NCBI GenBank assembly: GCA_020425485.1 | Contig: JAGQRL010000107.1 | Span: 3,251 to 20,877 of the forward strand | Origin: Rhodospirillaceae bacterium | GTDB taxonomy: Bacteria; Pseudomonadota; Alphaproteobacteria; DSM-16000; Inquilinaceae | Direction: 5' to 3' | DNA: 17,627 nucleotides | Part shown: piece after piece, positions 1 through 10,357 of the stretch | Layout of the letters: every line of letters starts with the position of its first letter | Position numbering within the stretch: the first letter of the stretch is position 1 | Program-made: the position numbers and the translations under genes | The notes under the pieces: model-generated | What the model was told of the DNA's origin: nothing | Seen by the model: the letters and a program-made list of their open reading frames with translations, nothing else | Database searches by the model: none

Positions 1-2379
<2,379 letters not shown>

Positions 2380-2399
2380 CCGATTGGGGAGACGCGAGC

Positions 2400-2828
2400 A
2401 TGTTCACCAACATCCTGCTGCCCGTGGATCTCGATCAGGAAAGCTCCTGGGAGAGGGCCCTGCCGGCCGCCGTTGAGGTTTCCCAGAAGGCCGGCGCGCG
2501 CCTGCATGTGATGACCGTGGTGCCGGACTACGGCATGTCCATCGTCGGGTCGTTCTTCCCGGAGAACTACGAGGCCAAGGCCCTGGAAAATGCGGCGGCG
2601 GCCCTGCACACCTTCGTGCAGGCCCATGTGCCCAAGCGCATCCAGGTGCGCCACGTGGTCGGCCACGGCACCGTGTATGCGGAAATCCTGCGGGAGGCCC
2701 AGGAGGTGCACGCCGACCTGATCGTGCTGGCGGCCCACCGGCCGGCGCTGAAGGACTTCCTGCTCGGCCCCAACGCCGCCCGCGTGGTGCGCCACGCCAA
2801 CTGCTCGGTGCTGGTGGTGCGGCCTTAG
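2400..2828 (+). CDS. Universal stress protein (UspA family), TRAP-associated
   Basis: A 142-residue single UspA domain, the usual length. The start ILLPVDLDQES matches the family N-terminus, and the C-terminal FLLGPNAARVVRHANCSVLVV (residues 120-140) matches the nucleotide-binding end. The usual ATP loop (G-x2-G-x9-G-S/T) is degenerate: the region reads AAHRPALKDFLLGPN (residues 111-125), lacking the first two glycines but keeping the last (G123). A purine-rich ribosome site (ggggaga) lies 7 bases before the ATG. It follows a TRAP permease closely. In Halomonas the UspA protein TeaD is encoded with the ectoine TRAP transporter TeaABC and modulates it, so a similar regulatory role is plausible here. 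That role is inferred from context. Its stop lies 59 bases from the end of the convergent kinase gene. Confidence 0.92.
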   Translation: MFTNILLPVDLDQESSWERALPAAVEVSQKAGARLHVMTVVPDYGMSIVGSFFPENYEAKALENAAAALHTFVQAHVPKRIQVRHVVGHGTVYAEILREAQEVHADLIVLAAHRPALKDFLLGPNAARVVRHANCSVLVVRP

Positions 2829-2846
2829 GGCCGAGGCTGGCGGGGG

Positions 2847-2897
2847 CTTCGAGACGGGTCCCGAAGAGGGCGCCGGGGCAGGCGGACCTAGTCCGCC
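2847..2897. terminator. Tandem hairpins between convergent genes (possible bidirectional terminator)
   Basis: Two short inverted repeats sit in the 59-base gap between the stress-protein gene and the convergent kinase gene. The first (2847-2855 with 2858-2866) is a 9-bp stem with one A-C mismatch that becomes G-U in the minus-strand transcript. The second (2881-2887 with 2891-2897) is a perfect 7-bp stem whose loop is the complement of the kinase stop codon. Neither is followed by a T-run, so termination is only suggested by location. Confidence 0.35.
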
Positions 2898-5800
2898 ACT
2901 CCCTGGGCCGGCCGCATATCGTCGCCGTGGCGGCCCTGGCGCAGGGCAGGGGGGCCGCCGGCCAGCGTGCGGTCCGCCATGGCGCGGAGCATCACGATCA
3001 TCTCCGTGGTCACCGACAGGAACTCACCGTTGCGGCAGAGCTGATTGACGGCGCGCGCCCGCCGCTCCAGCGCCCGCGCGCCCATGGTGGCGGCCGCCCC
3101 GGCCAGCAGGTGGCTGGAGCGTTCCATGGCGCCGGTGTTGTGGGTGAGGAAGGCGCTTTCCAGGGCATCGAGGCCCCTGGCCACATCCACCCGGAACTGG
3201 CGGACGGCGTCGGCATAGTCGGTCGGCGTCAGCGCATCCATCAGCGCCTCGGCGGTGGTGCCGTCGTAGAGATTGGTTTCCAGGACCGGGGAGATGGGCA
3301 GCGGCTCCGCTGCCGCGGCCGTATCCACGGCGTCCTCCTCGGGTGCCGCCGGGCTGTCGGGCCTGCCGGGCCTGCCGGCGGGGCCGAAGGCATAGGGCGC
3401 GGCATGCTCGCTGACCGGTTCGTCCACCGCCGCGGGCTCGGCCACCTGCGGCGCCGTGTCCTCAGTGTCCTCTGCGGCGTCCTCGGCGGGCGTTTCCGGG
3501 GCTTCCGTTGAGGTTTCCGCCGGAGCCTCGACCGCGGGTTCCGAGAGCACTTCCGGTTCTGGTTCCGCGGCGGCCTCGGCCACCGTCTCCGCCGGTTCTT
3601 CCGGTTCGGGTTCAGCCGGGGCCTCGGCCACAATCTCCGCCGGTTCTTCCAGTGCGGGCTCCTCGGGAACCTCCAAAGACGCTTCCGCTGCCTCTTCGTC
3701 GCCGTCCGGCACGACCATTTCCGGCGATGCCGCGTCGGACCACTCGGCAGCCGCTTCTTCTGCTGGTTCGGCGCGTTCCTCGGTTGGCAGGTCGATGAGC
3801 GGCTCTTCCGCCGGTTCCGCCGTCGGCACGTCCGGCGCGCCCCAATACTGCCCAGGGGGCTCGAACAGCGGCTCGGGGGCTTCGGTGGCCGCTTCCGGCT
3901 CGGCCGCGTCCCACAACGGATCGCCGGTGAACTGTGCCGGGTAATCGCTTTCCCCGGTCAGCCACTCCACCTCTTCGATCGGCGCTTCGGCGGTCTCGGC
4001 GTCCTCCGGTGCAGCGGCCTGGATTTGCTCCATCGCCGGCTCCGCCGGAGCCTCGTCCAGCTCGTCGGCCAGGGCCGCTGCGCGCTCCTCGTCCTTGATC
4101 GCCGGCGTGTCCTCGAAGTTCGGCTGGCTAAGACCTGCGATCTGCTCGGCATCCTCTGCCGGCGGTTCCTCTGCCGCGGCAGCCGGAGCCTCGTGCGTCT
4201 CCTCAACAGAGTGGTCGAACGCCCGGTCGGCTCTCCATTCCGGCGGTTCGCCGACGGAGGCGTCGTCCATGGCGTCGAAGGCTGGCGTTTGCCAGGCGGC
4301 GAGCGGCGGTTCCACCGCCGGCGGTGCCGGCAGTTCCAGGACAGGCGGCAGGTCAGCCAGCGTGCCGACCGGCATCCCCAGCGGCTCGTCGGGCGCGTGG
4401 ATCTGCGGCGGGGGATCGTCCACCGCATCCGGGTCTGCCTTCGTGGTACCCACCACCCGGGCGATGGCCGCCGCCACCACCTCCAGGGGAGCCGGCTTGG
4501 CGATCACCTCAGCCATCCCGGCGGCACGGAACCGCTCCACATCCTCCGGGGAGGGGTGCACGGCCAGCCCGATCACGGGGGGCGGGCTGTTGTGCTCTGC
4601 CCAGATGTGCCGCGTGGCGGCCGGCCCACCCATCCCCGGCATGGCGACATCCATGAGAACGACGTGGTAGGGCCGTGCCGCGACGGCTTCCACCGCCTCG
4701 CGCCCGTCGCCCGCCAGGTCGACGGTCCAGCCATGGCGGGCCAGGGCATGGCGCAGGGCCGCACGGCTGGCCGGATTGTCCTCGGCCACCAGCACCCGCA
4801 GACCCTTCGGCAGGTTCCCGGTTTCGCCGGGCGATGCCAGGGCGCGGGCGGCCGCTTCCATCGCCGCGTCGGCCCTTTGCAGGGGCACTTCCACGCAGAA
4901 GGTGGTGCCGCCGCCGGGCGTGCTGTCGAAATCGAGCGTACCGCTCATCAGCGTGCACAGGTGGCGGCAGATGGCGAGCCCTAGGCCCGGCCGCTCCGCC
5001 ACATCCTCGCCGACCTCCTGGAACGGTTCGGCCAGCACCCTTTGGCGTTCGCCTTCGGGGATGCCGGGCCCGCTGTCCCGCACCGACAGGCGCACCCGGT
5101 GGGTGGCGGCGGCCTCCGCCCCGTTGCCCGGAGCCGGGCGGTCCAGGTCCATGGCGATGTCGACGCCGCCGTGCTCGGTAACGGCGATAGCGTTGTCCAC
5201 CAGCTTGTCGAGGATCTGGCGCAGCCGGCCGGCGTCGGCGATCAGCCATTCCGGCACCATCACATCGGCCGTCCAGGCGATGCGCAGCCCGCGCTCCGCC
5301 GCGGCGGCAGACCAGAACGACACCGCTTCGCGCAGGAACAGCCGCGGGTCGAACGGTCCCGGTTCCAGCGCGATGCGGCCGGCTTCCAGGCGCGCGAACT
5401 CCACGGCGTCGTCGATGGCGGCACGCAGGCGTTCGGCGTCCTGCCGCGCCTGGTCGATGGTGCGGGCATCGCGCGGGCGCAGATGGGTGCGATCGAGCAG
5501 GTTGAGCGTGCCCGCCACGCCGTTGAGCGGCGCGCGCACAGCGTGGCCGAGCAGGGAAAGGACGCCCGACTTCGCCCTGCCGGCCGCGTCCGCCGCGGTG
5601 CGGGCGGCAGCCAGCTCATCCTCTGCCGCCTTGCGGGCGGTGACGTCGCGCACCGTGCCGAAGATCTCCAGCGGCCGGTTCTGGTGGTTGCGTTCCGCCG
5701 CCAGGGTCACGGCGAACCACCGGGCCGCCCCATCGATCTCGACGCTGCGGTAGACGCCGCGGGCGCCATCAGTGCCGCCGCGGGCGGCTTCCAGCGCGCG

Positions 5801-6808
5801 GGCCAGCTCGCCGCGGTCGCCGGGGGCGAAGCGGTCCAGCAGCAGGGTGGCGCTGGCCGGCCGGGTCGCCGGCAGGCCGAGCATCCGGTAGAGGTGGGGG
5901 GAGAACACGGTTTCGCCGTTGGCCGCATCCAGGCTGAAATGGCCAAGCTCGCCCGCCGGTTCAGTACGGCTCAGCAGGTCCTGCGCCCGCTTCTGTTCGG
6001 TCATGTCGACGGCGATGCGCACGGTGCCGCCATCGCCGGTGCGCCGTTCCGTCAGGTTCAGCCAGCGCTTGTTGCTGAGCCGCAGCTCGAAGGGCGCACC
6101 GGGGGAGCGGTGGCGGCGCATCTGCTCGGCCGTCCAGGCGTTTTCGCGGCCCACCGCCTCGGGGTACTGGCCGCATTCCAGGCCGTAGCGGAGGATCCTC
6201 TCAAAGCCGGTGCCGGCAAGCAGCACGGCCGCACTGTCCCGGTGCAGCTCGCGATAGCGCTGGTTGCACAGCACCAGCCGGTCCTCGGCATCGAACAGGG
6301 CGAAGCCGGCGGGGCTGCCGGCGAGGCTGTCGGTCAGGCGCTGCTGGGCGGCGGCGGCGGCGGCCTTGGCCGCATCGATTTCCGCTGAGGTTCGCCGGCC
6401 CGCCCGCACGTGCCGGGCGAGCAGGGCGACCACGGCAGCGCCGGAAACCAGCACGCCGACGAAGGACACGACGACGATCCAGACGGCGGCACTCTGCCCT
6501 TCCGCCTGCGCCTGGATGGCCGTGCGCAGCGTGTCGTCGTCCGGCAGGGTGCCGGCCCCCACCAGGGTGTCGATGCCCAGCGCGAAGGCGACCACGGAGC
6601 CGACCAGCACCAGGCCCGCCAGGATGAACCAGAGCCGCCGCGGCGCGCCGGGGGCCGCCGGGGTCGGGTCTTGGTCAGCGCCGCTGGTTGCCTGGCCCAT
6701 CGCCAATCGTCGCCCGCCGTATCGAGGTCGCTGCGGTTCGGATGGGGCTCCGGATCGGCCCCCCGTGGTGTGCCGGGCAAGCGTTCGCCGGTCCGGTCCT
6801 TCGCCCAT
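2888..6808 (-). CDS. Membrane hybrid sensor histidine kinase (PAS-PAS-HisKA-HATPase-REC-linker-HPt)
   Basis: A 1306-residue sensor kinase with an internal phosphorelay. In order: two membrane helices (about 59-79 and 108-131) around a short periplasmic loop; PAS 1 (about 157-272); PAS 2 (about 285-395); HisKA with H422 in GHAVRAPLNG; HATPase with the N-box (N539), G1 box DSGPG (578-582) and GLGLAI (608-613); REC with acidic pair E676/D677, phosphoacceptor D720 in VLMDVAMPGMGG, and K771; a roughly 380-residue Ala/Glu/Pro-rich acidic linker (about 790-1170); and an HPt with H1233. REC has Ala (A749) where Thr/Ser is expected, and HPt reads HLLAG where HxLKG is usual. The true start may be the ATG at 6698-6700 (Met37), which removes an Arg/Gly-rich leader; neither site has a strong ribosome site. 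No separate response regulator gene is adjacent, and the signal is unknown. Confidence 0.93.
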   Translation of the reverse strand: MGEGPDRRTLARHTTGGRSGAPSEPQRPRYGGRRLAMGQATSGADQDPTPAAPGAPRRLWFILAGLVLVGSVVAFALGIDTLVGAGTLPDDDTLRTAIQAQAEGQSAAVWIVVVSFVGVLVSGAAVVALLARHVRAGRRTSAEIDAAKAAAAAAQQRLTDSLAGSPAGFALFDAEDRLVLCNQRYRELHRDSAAVLLAGTGFERILRYGLECGQYPEAVGRENAWTAEQMRRHRSPGAPFELRLSNKRWLNLTERRTGDGGTVRIAVDMTEQKRAQDLLSRTEPAGELGHFSLDAANGETVFSPHLYRMLGLPATRPASATLLLDRFAPGDRGELARALEAARGGTDGARGVYRSVEIDGAARWFAVTLAAERNHQNRPLEIFGTVRDVTARKAAEDELAAARTAADAAGRAKSGVLSLLGHAVRAPLNGVAGTLNLLDRTHLRPRDARTIDQARQDAERLRAAIDDAVEFARLEAGRIALEPGPFDPRLFLREAVSFWSAAAAERGLRIAWTADVMVPEWLIADAGRLRQILDKLVDNAIAVTEHGGVDIAMDLDRPAPGNGAEAAATHRVRLSVRDSGPGIPEGERQRVLAEPFQEVGEDVAERPGLGLAICRHLCTLMSGTLDFDSTPGGGTTFCVEVPLQRADAAMEAAARALASPGETGNLPKGLRVLVAEDNPASRAALRHALARHGWTVDLAGDGREAVEAVAARPYHVVLMDVAMPGMGGPAATRHIWAEHNSPPPVIGLAVHPSPEDVERFRAAGMAEVIAKPAPLEVVAAAIARVVGTTKADPDAVDDPPPQIHAPDEPLGMPVGTLADLPPVLELPAPPAVEPPLAAWQTPAFDAMDDASVGEPPEWRADRAFDHSVEETHEAPAAAAEEPPAEDAEQIAGLSQPNFEDTPAIKDEERAAALADELDEAPAEPAMEQIQAAAPEDAETAEAPIEEVEWLTGESDYPAQFTGDPLWDAAEPEAATEAPEPLFEPPGQYWGAPDVPTAEPAEEPLIDLPTEERAEPAEEAAAEWSDAASPEMVVPDGDEEAAEASLEVPEEPALEEPAEIVAEAPAEPEPEEPAETVAEAAAEPEPEVLSEPAVEAPAETSTEAPETPAEDAAEDTEDTAPQVAEPAAVDEPVSEHAAPYAFGPAGRPGRPDSPAAPEEDAVDTAAAAEPLPISPVLETNLYDGTTAEALMDALTPTDYADAVRQFRVDVARGLDALESAFLTHNTGAMERSSHLLAGAAATMGARALERRARAVNQLCRNGEFLSVTTEMIVMLRAMADRTLAGGPPALRQGRHGDDMRPAQGVAD
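3555..3650 (-). repeat. 48-bp tandem repeat (two copies) in the kinase linker
   Basis: Two adjacent 48-bp units, 3555-3602 and 3603-3650, encode nearly identical 16-residue blocks (EEPAEIVAEAPAEPEP and EEPAETVAEAAAEPEP). They lie within the acidic low-complexity linker between REC and HPt. The preserved reading frame shows the linker can grow by in-frame duplication. Confidence 0.8.
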
Positions 6809-6960
6809 ACCACATCGCCTGTTAGGAAATCCTCTACAGGGACTTCACGAGTCGGGCGCTGGCGATCGCCTCAAGCCGCCGATCCTGCAATCGGCCGCCG
6901 CACCATTCCCCCGACACAAGGGACAACGATATCACGCCTGCATCGGTTCGGCGTCGATTG

Positions 6961-6982
6961 GAAAACAGGTGCCGGCGGCACC
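6961..6982 (-). terminator. Intrinsic terminator after the HAD-like gene
   Basis: On the minus strand an inverted repeat (ggtgcc, three-base loop gcc, ggcacc; 6968-6982) is followed directly by tgttttc. It begins 18 bases past the stop codon at 7000. The T-run on this strand supports termination of the small gene before the kinase gene, making the two separate transcription units. Confidence 0.6.
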
Positions 6983-6999
6983 CGCCCGGCCGGCCGGGA

Positions 7000-7554
7000 C
7001 TACTCGATCTCGCCCGCCAGCAGGTCGCGGCCGAGGCGCCAGCACTCGTCCTCCTGCAGGATGTCGGCCACCGCCACCAGGGTGTGGGTGGGGCCATGCA
7101 CGGCGACCGTATTGAAGCCATCGCCCAGCACCGGCAGGGCGTCTGCCAGGGGCGGTTCCTGCGCCAGCAGGCCCGGCCGGCCGGCAACCACGGTGATGGG
7201 CGCTTCGGGATGGGTCGACCGCAGCCAGGGCAGCACCTCGGTCCACACCCATTCGGCCGGCGCCACCCGGCCGCTGGCGTTGCCGCGATTGGCCGGTCGG
7301 CGCCTGCGGGTCCGCACGGCCATCTGCCGGTCCCGCCGCCAGAACTCCGCGCCCGCGGCGACAAAAATGCCTCGCACTTCGGCCCGCAGCCAGTTCGGCA
7401 CCTGGGCGGAGACCGTGTCCCAATCGCCGGCAGAAAAAAGGTAGATGGGCTGGCGGCACGCCAGGTCGAACAGGCTCACGGCCATGCCTGGAGACATGGG
7501 GCGGCCAGGCTCGGCCAGGGAGCCGTCAATCTCGAAGAGGAATACAAAGTTCAT
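7000..7554 (-). CDS. HAD-superfamily-like protein with Glu at the nucleophile position
   Basis: A 184-residue protein. Its start FVFLFEIDGSLAEP looks like HAD motif I of phosphomannomutase-type proteins (normally LFDxDGTL), but the first Asp, the usual phosphoacceptor, is Glu (E8); the second Asp (D10) is kept. A motif-II-like SAGD segment follows, then GIFVAAGAEFW, comparable to the post-motif-II region of small HAD proteins. A GPTHTLVAV segment lies near the C-terminus. The ATG at 7552-7554 is chosen because gggaaag sits 6 bases upstream; 32 more codons are open upstream but have no such site. The gene stands alone, diverges from the lipoprotein gene and ends at a terminator. The HAD assignment rests on weak motif resemblance; with Glu at the active site it may be non-catalytic or altered. 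Confidence 0.6.
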   Translation of the reverse strand: MNFVFLFEIDGSLAEPGRPMSPGMAVSLFDLACRQPIYLFSAGDWDTVSAQVPNWLRAEVRGIFVAAGAEFWRRDRQMAVRTRRRRPANRGNASGRVAPAEWVWTEVLPWLRSTHPEAPITVVAGRPGLLAQEPPLADALPVLGDGFNTVAVHGPTHTLVAVADILQEDECWRLGRDLLAGEIE

Positions 7555-7816
7555 GTCTTGCTTTCCCGCGCCCACGACGCGGCGGCCACAGCGTGCCTGA
7601 AATGCGGCACCCACCGTGCGGTGTGGCGCAAAGGTCGACCGCCTGGCCATCGCGGTTCGATCCCTGCGGATCCCTGCGGCAAGGGGGGGCTTGCCACGAT
7701 CCTGCCCGATTTCACGGGTCGCCTAACACGGTTCCACCATCAACCGGTACCATTATCGGTTGCTTGAGCGACATGGGTTCGGAGCAACCCGGCGATACCA
7801 GACACGGGCGCTTCAC
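7555..7816. promoter_or_regulatory. Divergent intergenic region with short repeats
   Basis: This 262-base gap must hold the promoters of the HAD-like gene (minus) and the lipoprotein gene (plus). Visible structure: a perfect 10-bp tandem repeat (gatccctgcg, 7659-7678) and an inverted repeat caaccg/cggttg (7741-7746 with 7757-7762) about 55 bases before the lipoprotein start, which could be an operator or a leader hairpin. I could not identify a convincing -35/-10 pair. Confidence 0.3.
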
Positions 7817-8260
7817 ATGACCAACCCCACCCCGAGGGCCGGCTTTTCCGCCGATACGCGTTCACCCTACGGCCGCCGGATGCGGCGCGCTTGTGCCTCG
7901 GTAACGGCGGTCGCCCTGGGGCTCGCCGCATGTACCACCAACCAACCTATCATAGATCGGGGTTATCCCGGTTTTGATGAAATGGCGTACCAGCACGACC
8001 TTGCCGAGTGCCAGGGCTATGCCGACCAGGTGAATGTGGGCCAGGAAGCCATGGGGACCGGCCTGTTGACCGCGGCCACCGGTGCCGCGCTGGGCGCGAT
8101 TGCCGGGGCGTTCGGCGGTGGTGCGGGGCGTGGTGCCGCCCTGGGCGCCTCGCTCGGCGGGGTCACCGGCGGCGTCGGCGGCGGCGTGAACGCGTATGAT
8201 CGGCGGGGGGCCGTGCTGCGCCAGTGCCTCGCCAACCGCGGCTACGCCGTGCTGGACTGA
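7817..8260 (+). CDS. Glycine-zipper lipoprotein
   Basis: A 147-residue predicted outer-envelope lipoprotein. A signal peptide RRACASVTAVALGLAAC ends in lipobox LAAC with the lipidated Cys at residue 39. Residues 82-123 form a Gly/Ala-rich segment with repeated GxxxG spacing (glycine zipper), typical of small envelope proteins. Two Cys flank it (C65 in AECQGYA, C137 in RQCLANRGY) and could form a disulfide. The start is uncertain: ATG 7817 is preferred because the codons after it already show the high third-position GC of this genome. ATG 7880 (126 residues, Cys18) would give a more ordinary signal peptide length. The ribosome site is weak for both. No function beyond envelope association can be read. 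Confidence 0.8.
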   Translation: MTNPTPRAGFSADTRSPYGRRMRRACASVTAVALGLAACTTNQPIIDRGYPGFDEMAYQHDLAECQGYADQVNVGQEAMGTGLLTAATGAALGAIAGAFGGGAGRGAALGASLGGVTGGVGGGVNAYDRRGAVLRQCLANRGYAVLD

Positions 8261-8479
8261 GCGCGCCGGTCGCCGACCGCGCCTGACTGTGCGCTTGCCT
8301 TGGCGCCGGCCTGTCCGCCGGCTGACATTTCCCGATATGCTGATGGTGCCGCACGGTGGAGGGCGATAGCCCCCCTCGCCGAGCAAGGGTCGTCGTTGCA
8401 CAATGCGTGGGCAAGTTCCCGGACTCATCCCCAAATTCTAGGGACGAGCTTGCATTGGCCCGAATGAGAGGATCGACGC

Positions 8480-9490
8480 ATGACCGCCACCGCCGTACCG
8501 GCTGAAATGACCTATATCCGCCTGCACGGCCACGGGGGGCCGGAGGTGCTGGAGCCGGACCGCATGGCCGTGCCCTCACCCGGCCCAGGCGAGGTGCTGG
8601 TGCGGGTGGCCGCTGCCGGCGTCAACCGGCCCGATGTGGAGCAGCGCCGCGGCAACTATCCGCCACCGCCGGGTGCATCCGACGTTCCCGGCCTGGAAAT
8701 CGCCGGCACCATCGTCGCGGTGGGCGAGGGGGTGGCACCGGCCCGCATGGGCGAGGAGGTGTGCGCGCTCGTCCATTCCGGCGGCTATGCCGAATACTGC
8801 GTGGCCTCCGACCCGCTGGCGCTGCCGGTGCCCAAGGGCTTTTCCATGGTCCAGGCCGCGGCGGTGCCGGAAACCTTCTTCACGGTGTGGACCAACGTGT
8901 TCGACCGCGGCCGCCTGGCACCGGGGGAAACCCTGCTGGTGCACGGCGGCTCGTCCGGCATCGGCACCACGGCGATCCAGCTTGCCAAGGCGTTCGGATC
9001 GCGCGTCGTCGTCACCGTCGGCAATGCGCTGAAGGCCGATGCCTGCCTGAAGCTGGGGGCCGACCGGACCATCAACTACAACACCGAAGACTTCGTGGAG
9101 GAGGTGAAGGCGTTCACAGGCGGCAAGGGACCGGACCTGATCCTCGACATGGTCGGCGGCAGCTACATCCCGCGCAACATCCGCTGTGCCGCCCCGGGGG
9201 GCCGGATCGTCCAGATCGGCTTCCTGGAAAGCCCGAAGGTGGAGATCAACTTCGCACCGCTGATGGTGAAGCGGCTGACCTATACCGGCTCCACCTTGCG
9301 GCCGCGCTCCGTGGCGGAAAAGGCGGAGATCGCCGAGGCCCTGAGTGCGAAGGTGTGGCCGCTGCTGGAGGCCGGCACGGTGGGACCGGTGATCCACACC
9401 GTGCTGTCGCTGGCGGAGGCAGCCGAAGCCCACCGCCTGATGGAAGAGAGCCGGCATATCGGCAAGATCATGCTGGAGACTGAGCCGTGA
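8480..9490 (+). CDS. NAD(P)H:quinone oxidoreductase, PIG3-like medium-chain dehydrogenase
   Basis: A 336-residue medium-chain dehydrogenase/reductase of the zinc-free quinone oxidoreductase type. GVNRPDVEQRRGNYPPPPG (residues 47-65) is characteristic of the PIG3 subgroup, and GLEIAGTIVAVGEGV follows. The cofactor loop is VHGGSSGIGTTAIQLAK (residues 154-170), fitting NAD(P)H binding. Structural and catalytic zinc ligands are absent, as usual for this group. The ATG at 8480 has gagagg 8 bases upstream. The stop overlaps the start of the next gene by four bases, so this is the first gene of an operon. The likely reaction is reduction of a quinone or an activated enone; the physiological substrate is unknown. 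The 219-base upstream gap presumably holds the operon promoter, but no convincing promoter was recognised. Confidence 0.92.
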   Translation: MTATAVPAEMTYIRLHGHGGPEVLEPDRMAVPSPGPGEVLVRVAAAGVNRPDVEQRRGNYPPPPGASDVPGLEIAGTIVAVGEGVAPARMGEEVCALVHSGGYAEYCVASDPLALPVPKGFSMVQAAAVPETFFTVWTNVFDRGRLAPGETLLVHGGSSGIGTTAIQLAKAFGSRVVVTVGNALKADACLKLGADRTINYNTEDFVEEVKAFTGGKGPDLILDMVGGSYIPRNIRCAAPGGRIVQIGFLESPKVEINFAPLMVKRLTYTGSTLRPRSVAEKAEIAEALSAKVWPLLEAGTVGPVIHTVLSLAEAAEAHRLMEESRHIGKIMLETEP

Positions 9491-10287
9491 ACGAGCCAAA
9501 CACATCCCAATTCAGCCCGCTGCGCACCCATCTTGGCCGCACCGTGCTGATCACCGGCGCCGGACAGGGGATCGGTGCCGCCCTGGCTGCCGGGTTCCTG
9601 TCCCGCGGGGCCGCCGTGGGTCTGCTGGACATCGCACCGGAACACCTCAACCTGCGGGCCGCCGAGCTGAACAAGGCCGGCGCCCGCCTGGCCGCCGCGG
9701 TGGCCGATGTTGCCGACCACGAAGCGGTGACGGAGGCGGTCGAGCGGCTGTCGGAAACCTTGGGGGCCACCTTCGACGTGGTGGTGTGCAACGCCGGCAT
9801 CTCCCCCAAGCACGAAGGCCGCGGGGTGCCGATGGCGGGCATGGACCCGGCCGAATGGCGCCGGGTGGTGGATGTGAACCTGACGGGCACCTTCAACGTG
9901 GTGCACGCCACGGTGCCGCAGATGATCGCCACCGGCTATGGCCGCATCATCACCATCGCCTCGGTGGCCGGGCGCACCTACTTCCCCCATGTCGGGGCGC
10001 ACTACGCCGCCTCCAAATCCGCGGTGATCGGCTTCACCAAGCATCTGGCGGGCGAGCTGGGGCCGCACGGCATCACCGTGAACGCGCTGGCGCCGGGCCG
10101 CATCACCACTTCGCTCATCCGCACGGTGAGCCAGCAGGTGAACGACGAGGTGGTGGCGGCAACGCCGCTGGGCCGGCTGGGCGAGCCTGAAGAAGTGGCC
10201 GAGGTGGCGCTGTTCCTCACCTCCGATGCCGCGCGCTTCGTCACCGGCCAGGTGATCGACGTCGCCGGCGGGTGGCTGATGACCTGA
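9487..10287 (+). CDS. Short-chain dehydrogenase/reductase 1
   Basis: A 266-residue classical SDR with every signature: cofactor loop TGAGQGIG (23-30), CNAG (101-104), and the catalytic tetrad N131, S159, Y173 and K177 (YAASK). D48 in GLLDIA, at the end of beta-strand 2, favours NAD(H) over NADP(H). The C-terminus VTGQVIDVAGGW is typical of the FabG-like/sugar-alcohol group. The GTG start at 9487 overlaps the preceding stop in a GTGA junction, indicating translational coupling to the quinone oxidoreductase. The substrate is probably a hydroxy or keto compound; it cannot be specified. Confidence 0.92.
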   Translation: MNEPNTSQFSPLRTHLGRTVLITGAGQGIGAALAAGFLSRGAAVGLLDIAPEHLNLRAAELNKAGARLAAAVADVADHEAVTEAVERLSETLGATFDVVVCNAGISPKHEGRGVPMAGMDPAEWRRVVDVNLTGTFNVVHATVPQMIATGYGRIITIASVAGRTYFPHVGAHYAASKSAVIGFTKHLAGELGPHGITVNALAPGRITTSLIRTVSQQVNDEVVAATPLGRLGEPEEVAEVALFLTSDAARFVTGQVIDVAGGWLMT

Positions 10288-10357
10288 TCGCCGGGACGCA
10301 TCGCGGGCCGGGGCCGCATGGGGCGTGCCCATGGCGGCGGGGAGGGGAGCGACGCCC

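Noticed and set aside
5042..6388. Long open frame (448 codons) on the plus strand, antisense to the kinase
   Set aside because: It mirrors the conserved PAS and HisKA/HATPase coding frame, has no recognisable domain, and is expected as a by-product of high third-position GC.
7650..7680. tRNA T-arm-like string (ggttcgatccc) in the divergent intergenic region
   Set aside because: No acceptor stem, D-arm or anticodon arm can be paired around it on either strand; the string is partly explained by the 10-bp tandem repeat.
7593..7820. 75-codon open frame on the plus strand before the lipoprotein
   Set aside because: No homology, no ribosome site, irregular codon use, and it overlaps the region that must hold two promoters.
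8305..8322. Short inverted repeat gccggc/gccggc after the lipoprotein gene
   Set aside because: Six-base GC palindromes are common by chance here, and there is no following T-run, so I do not call a terminator.
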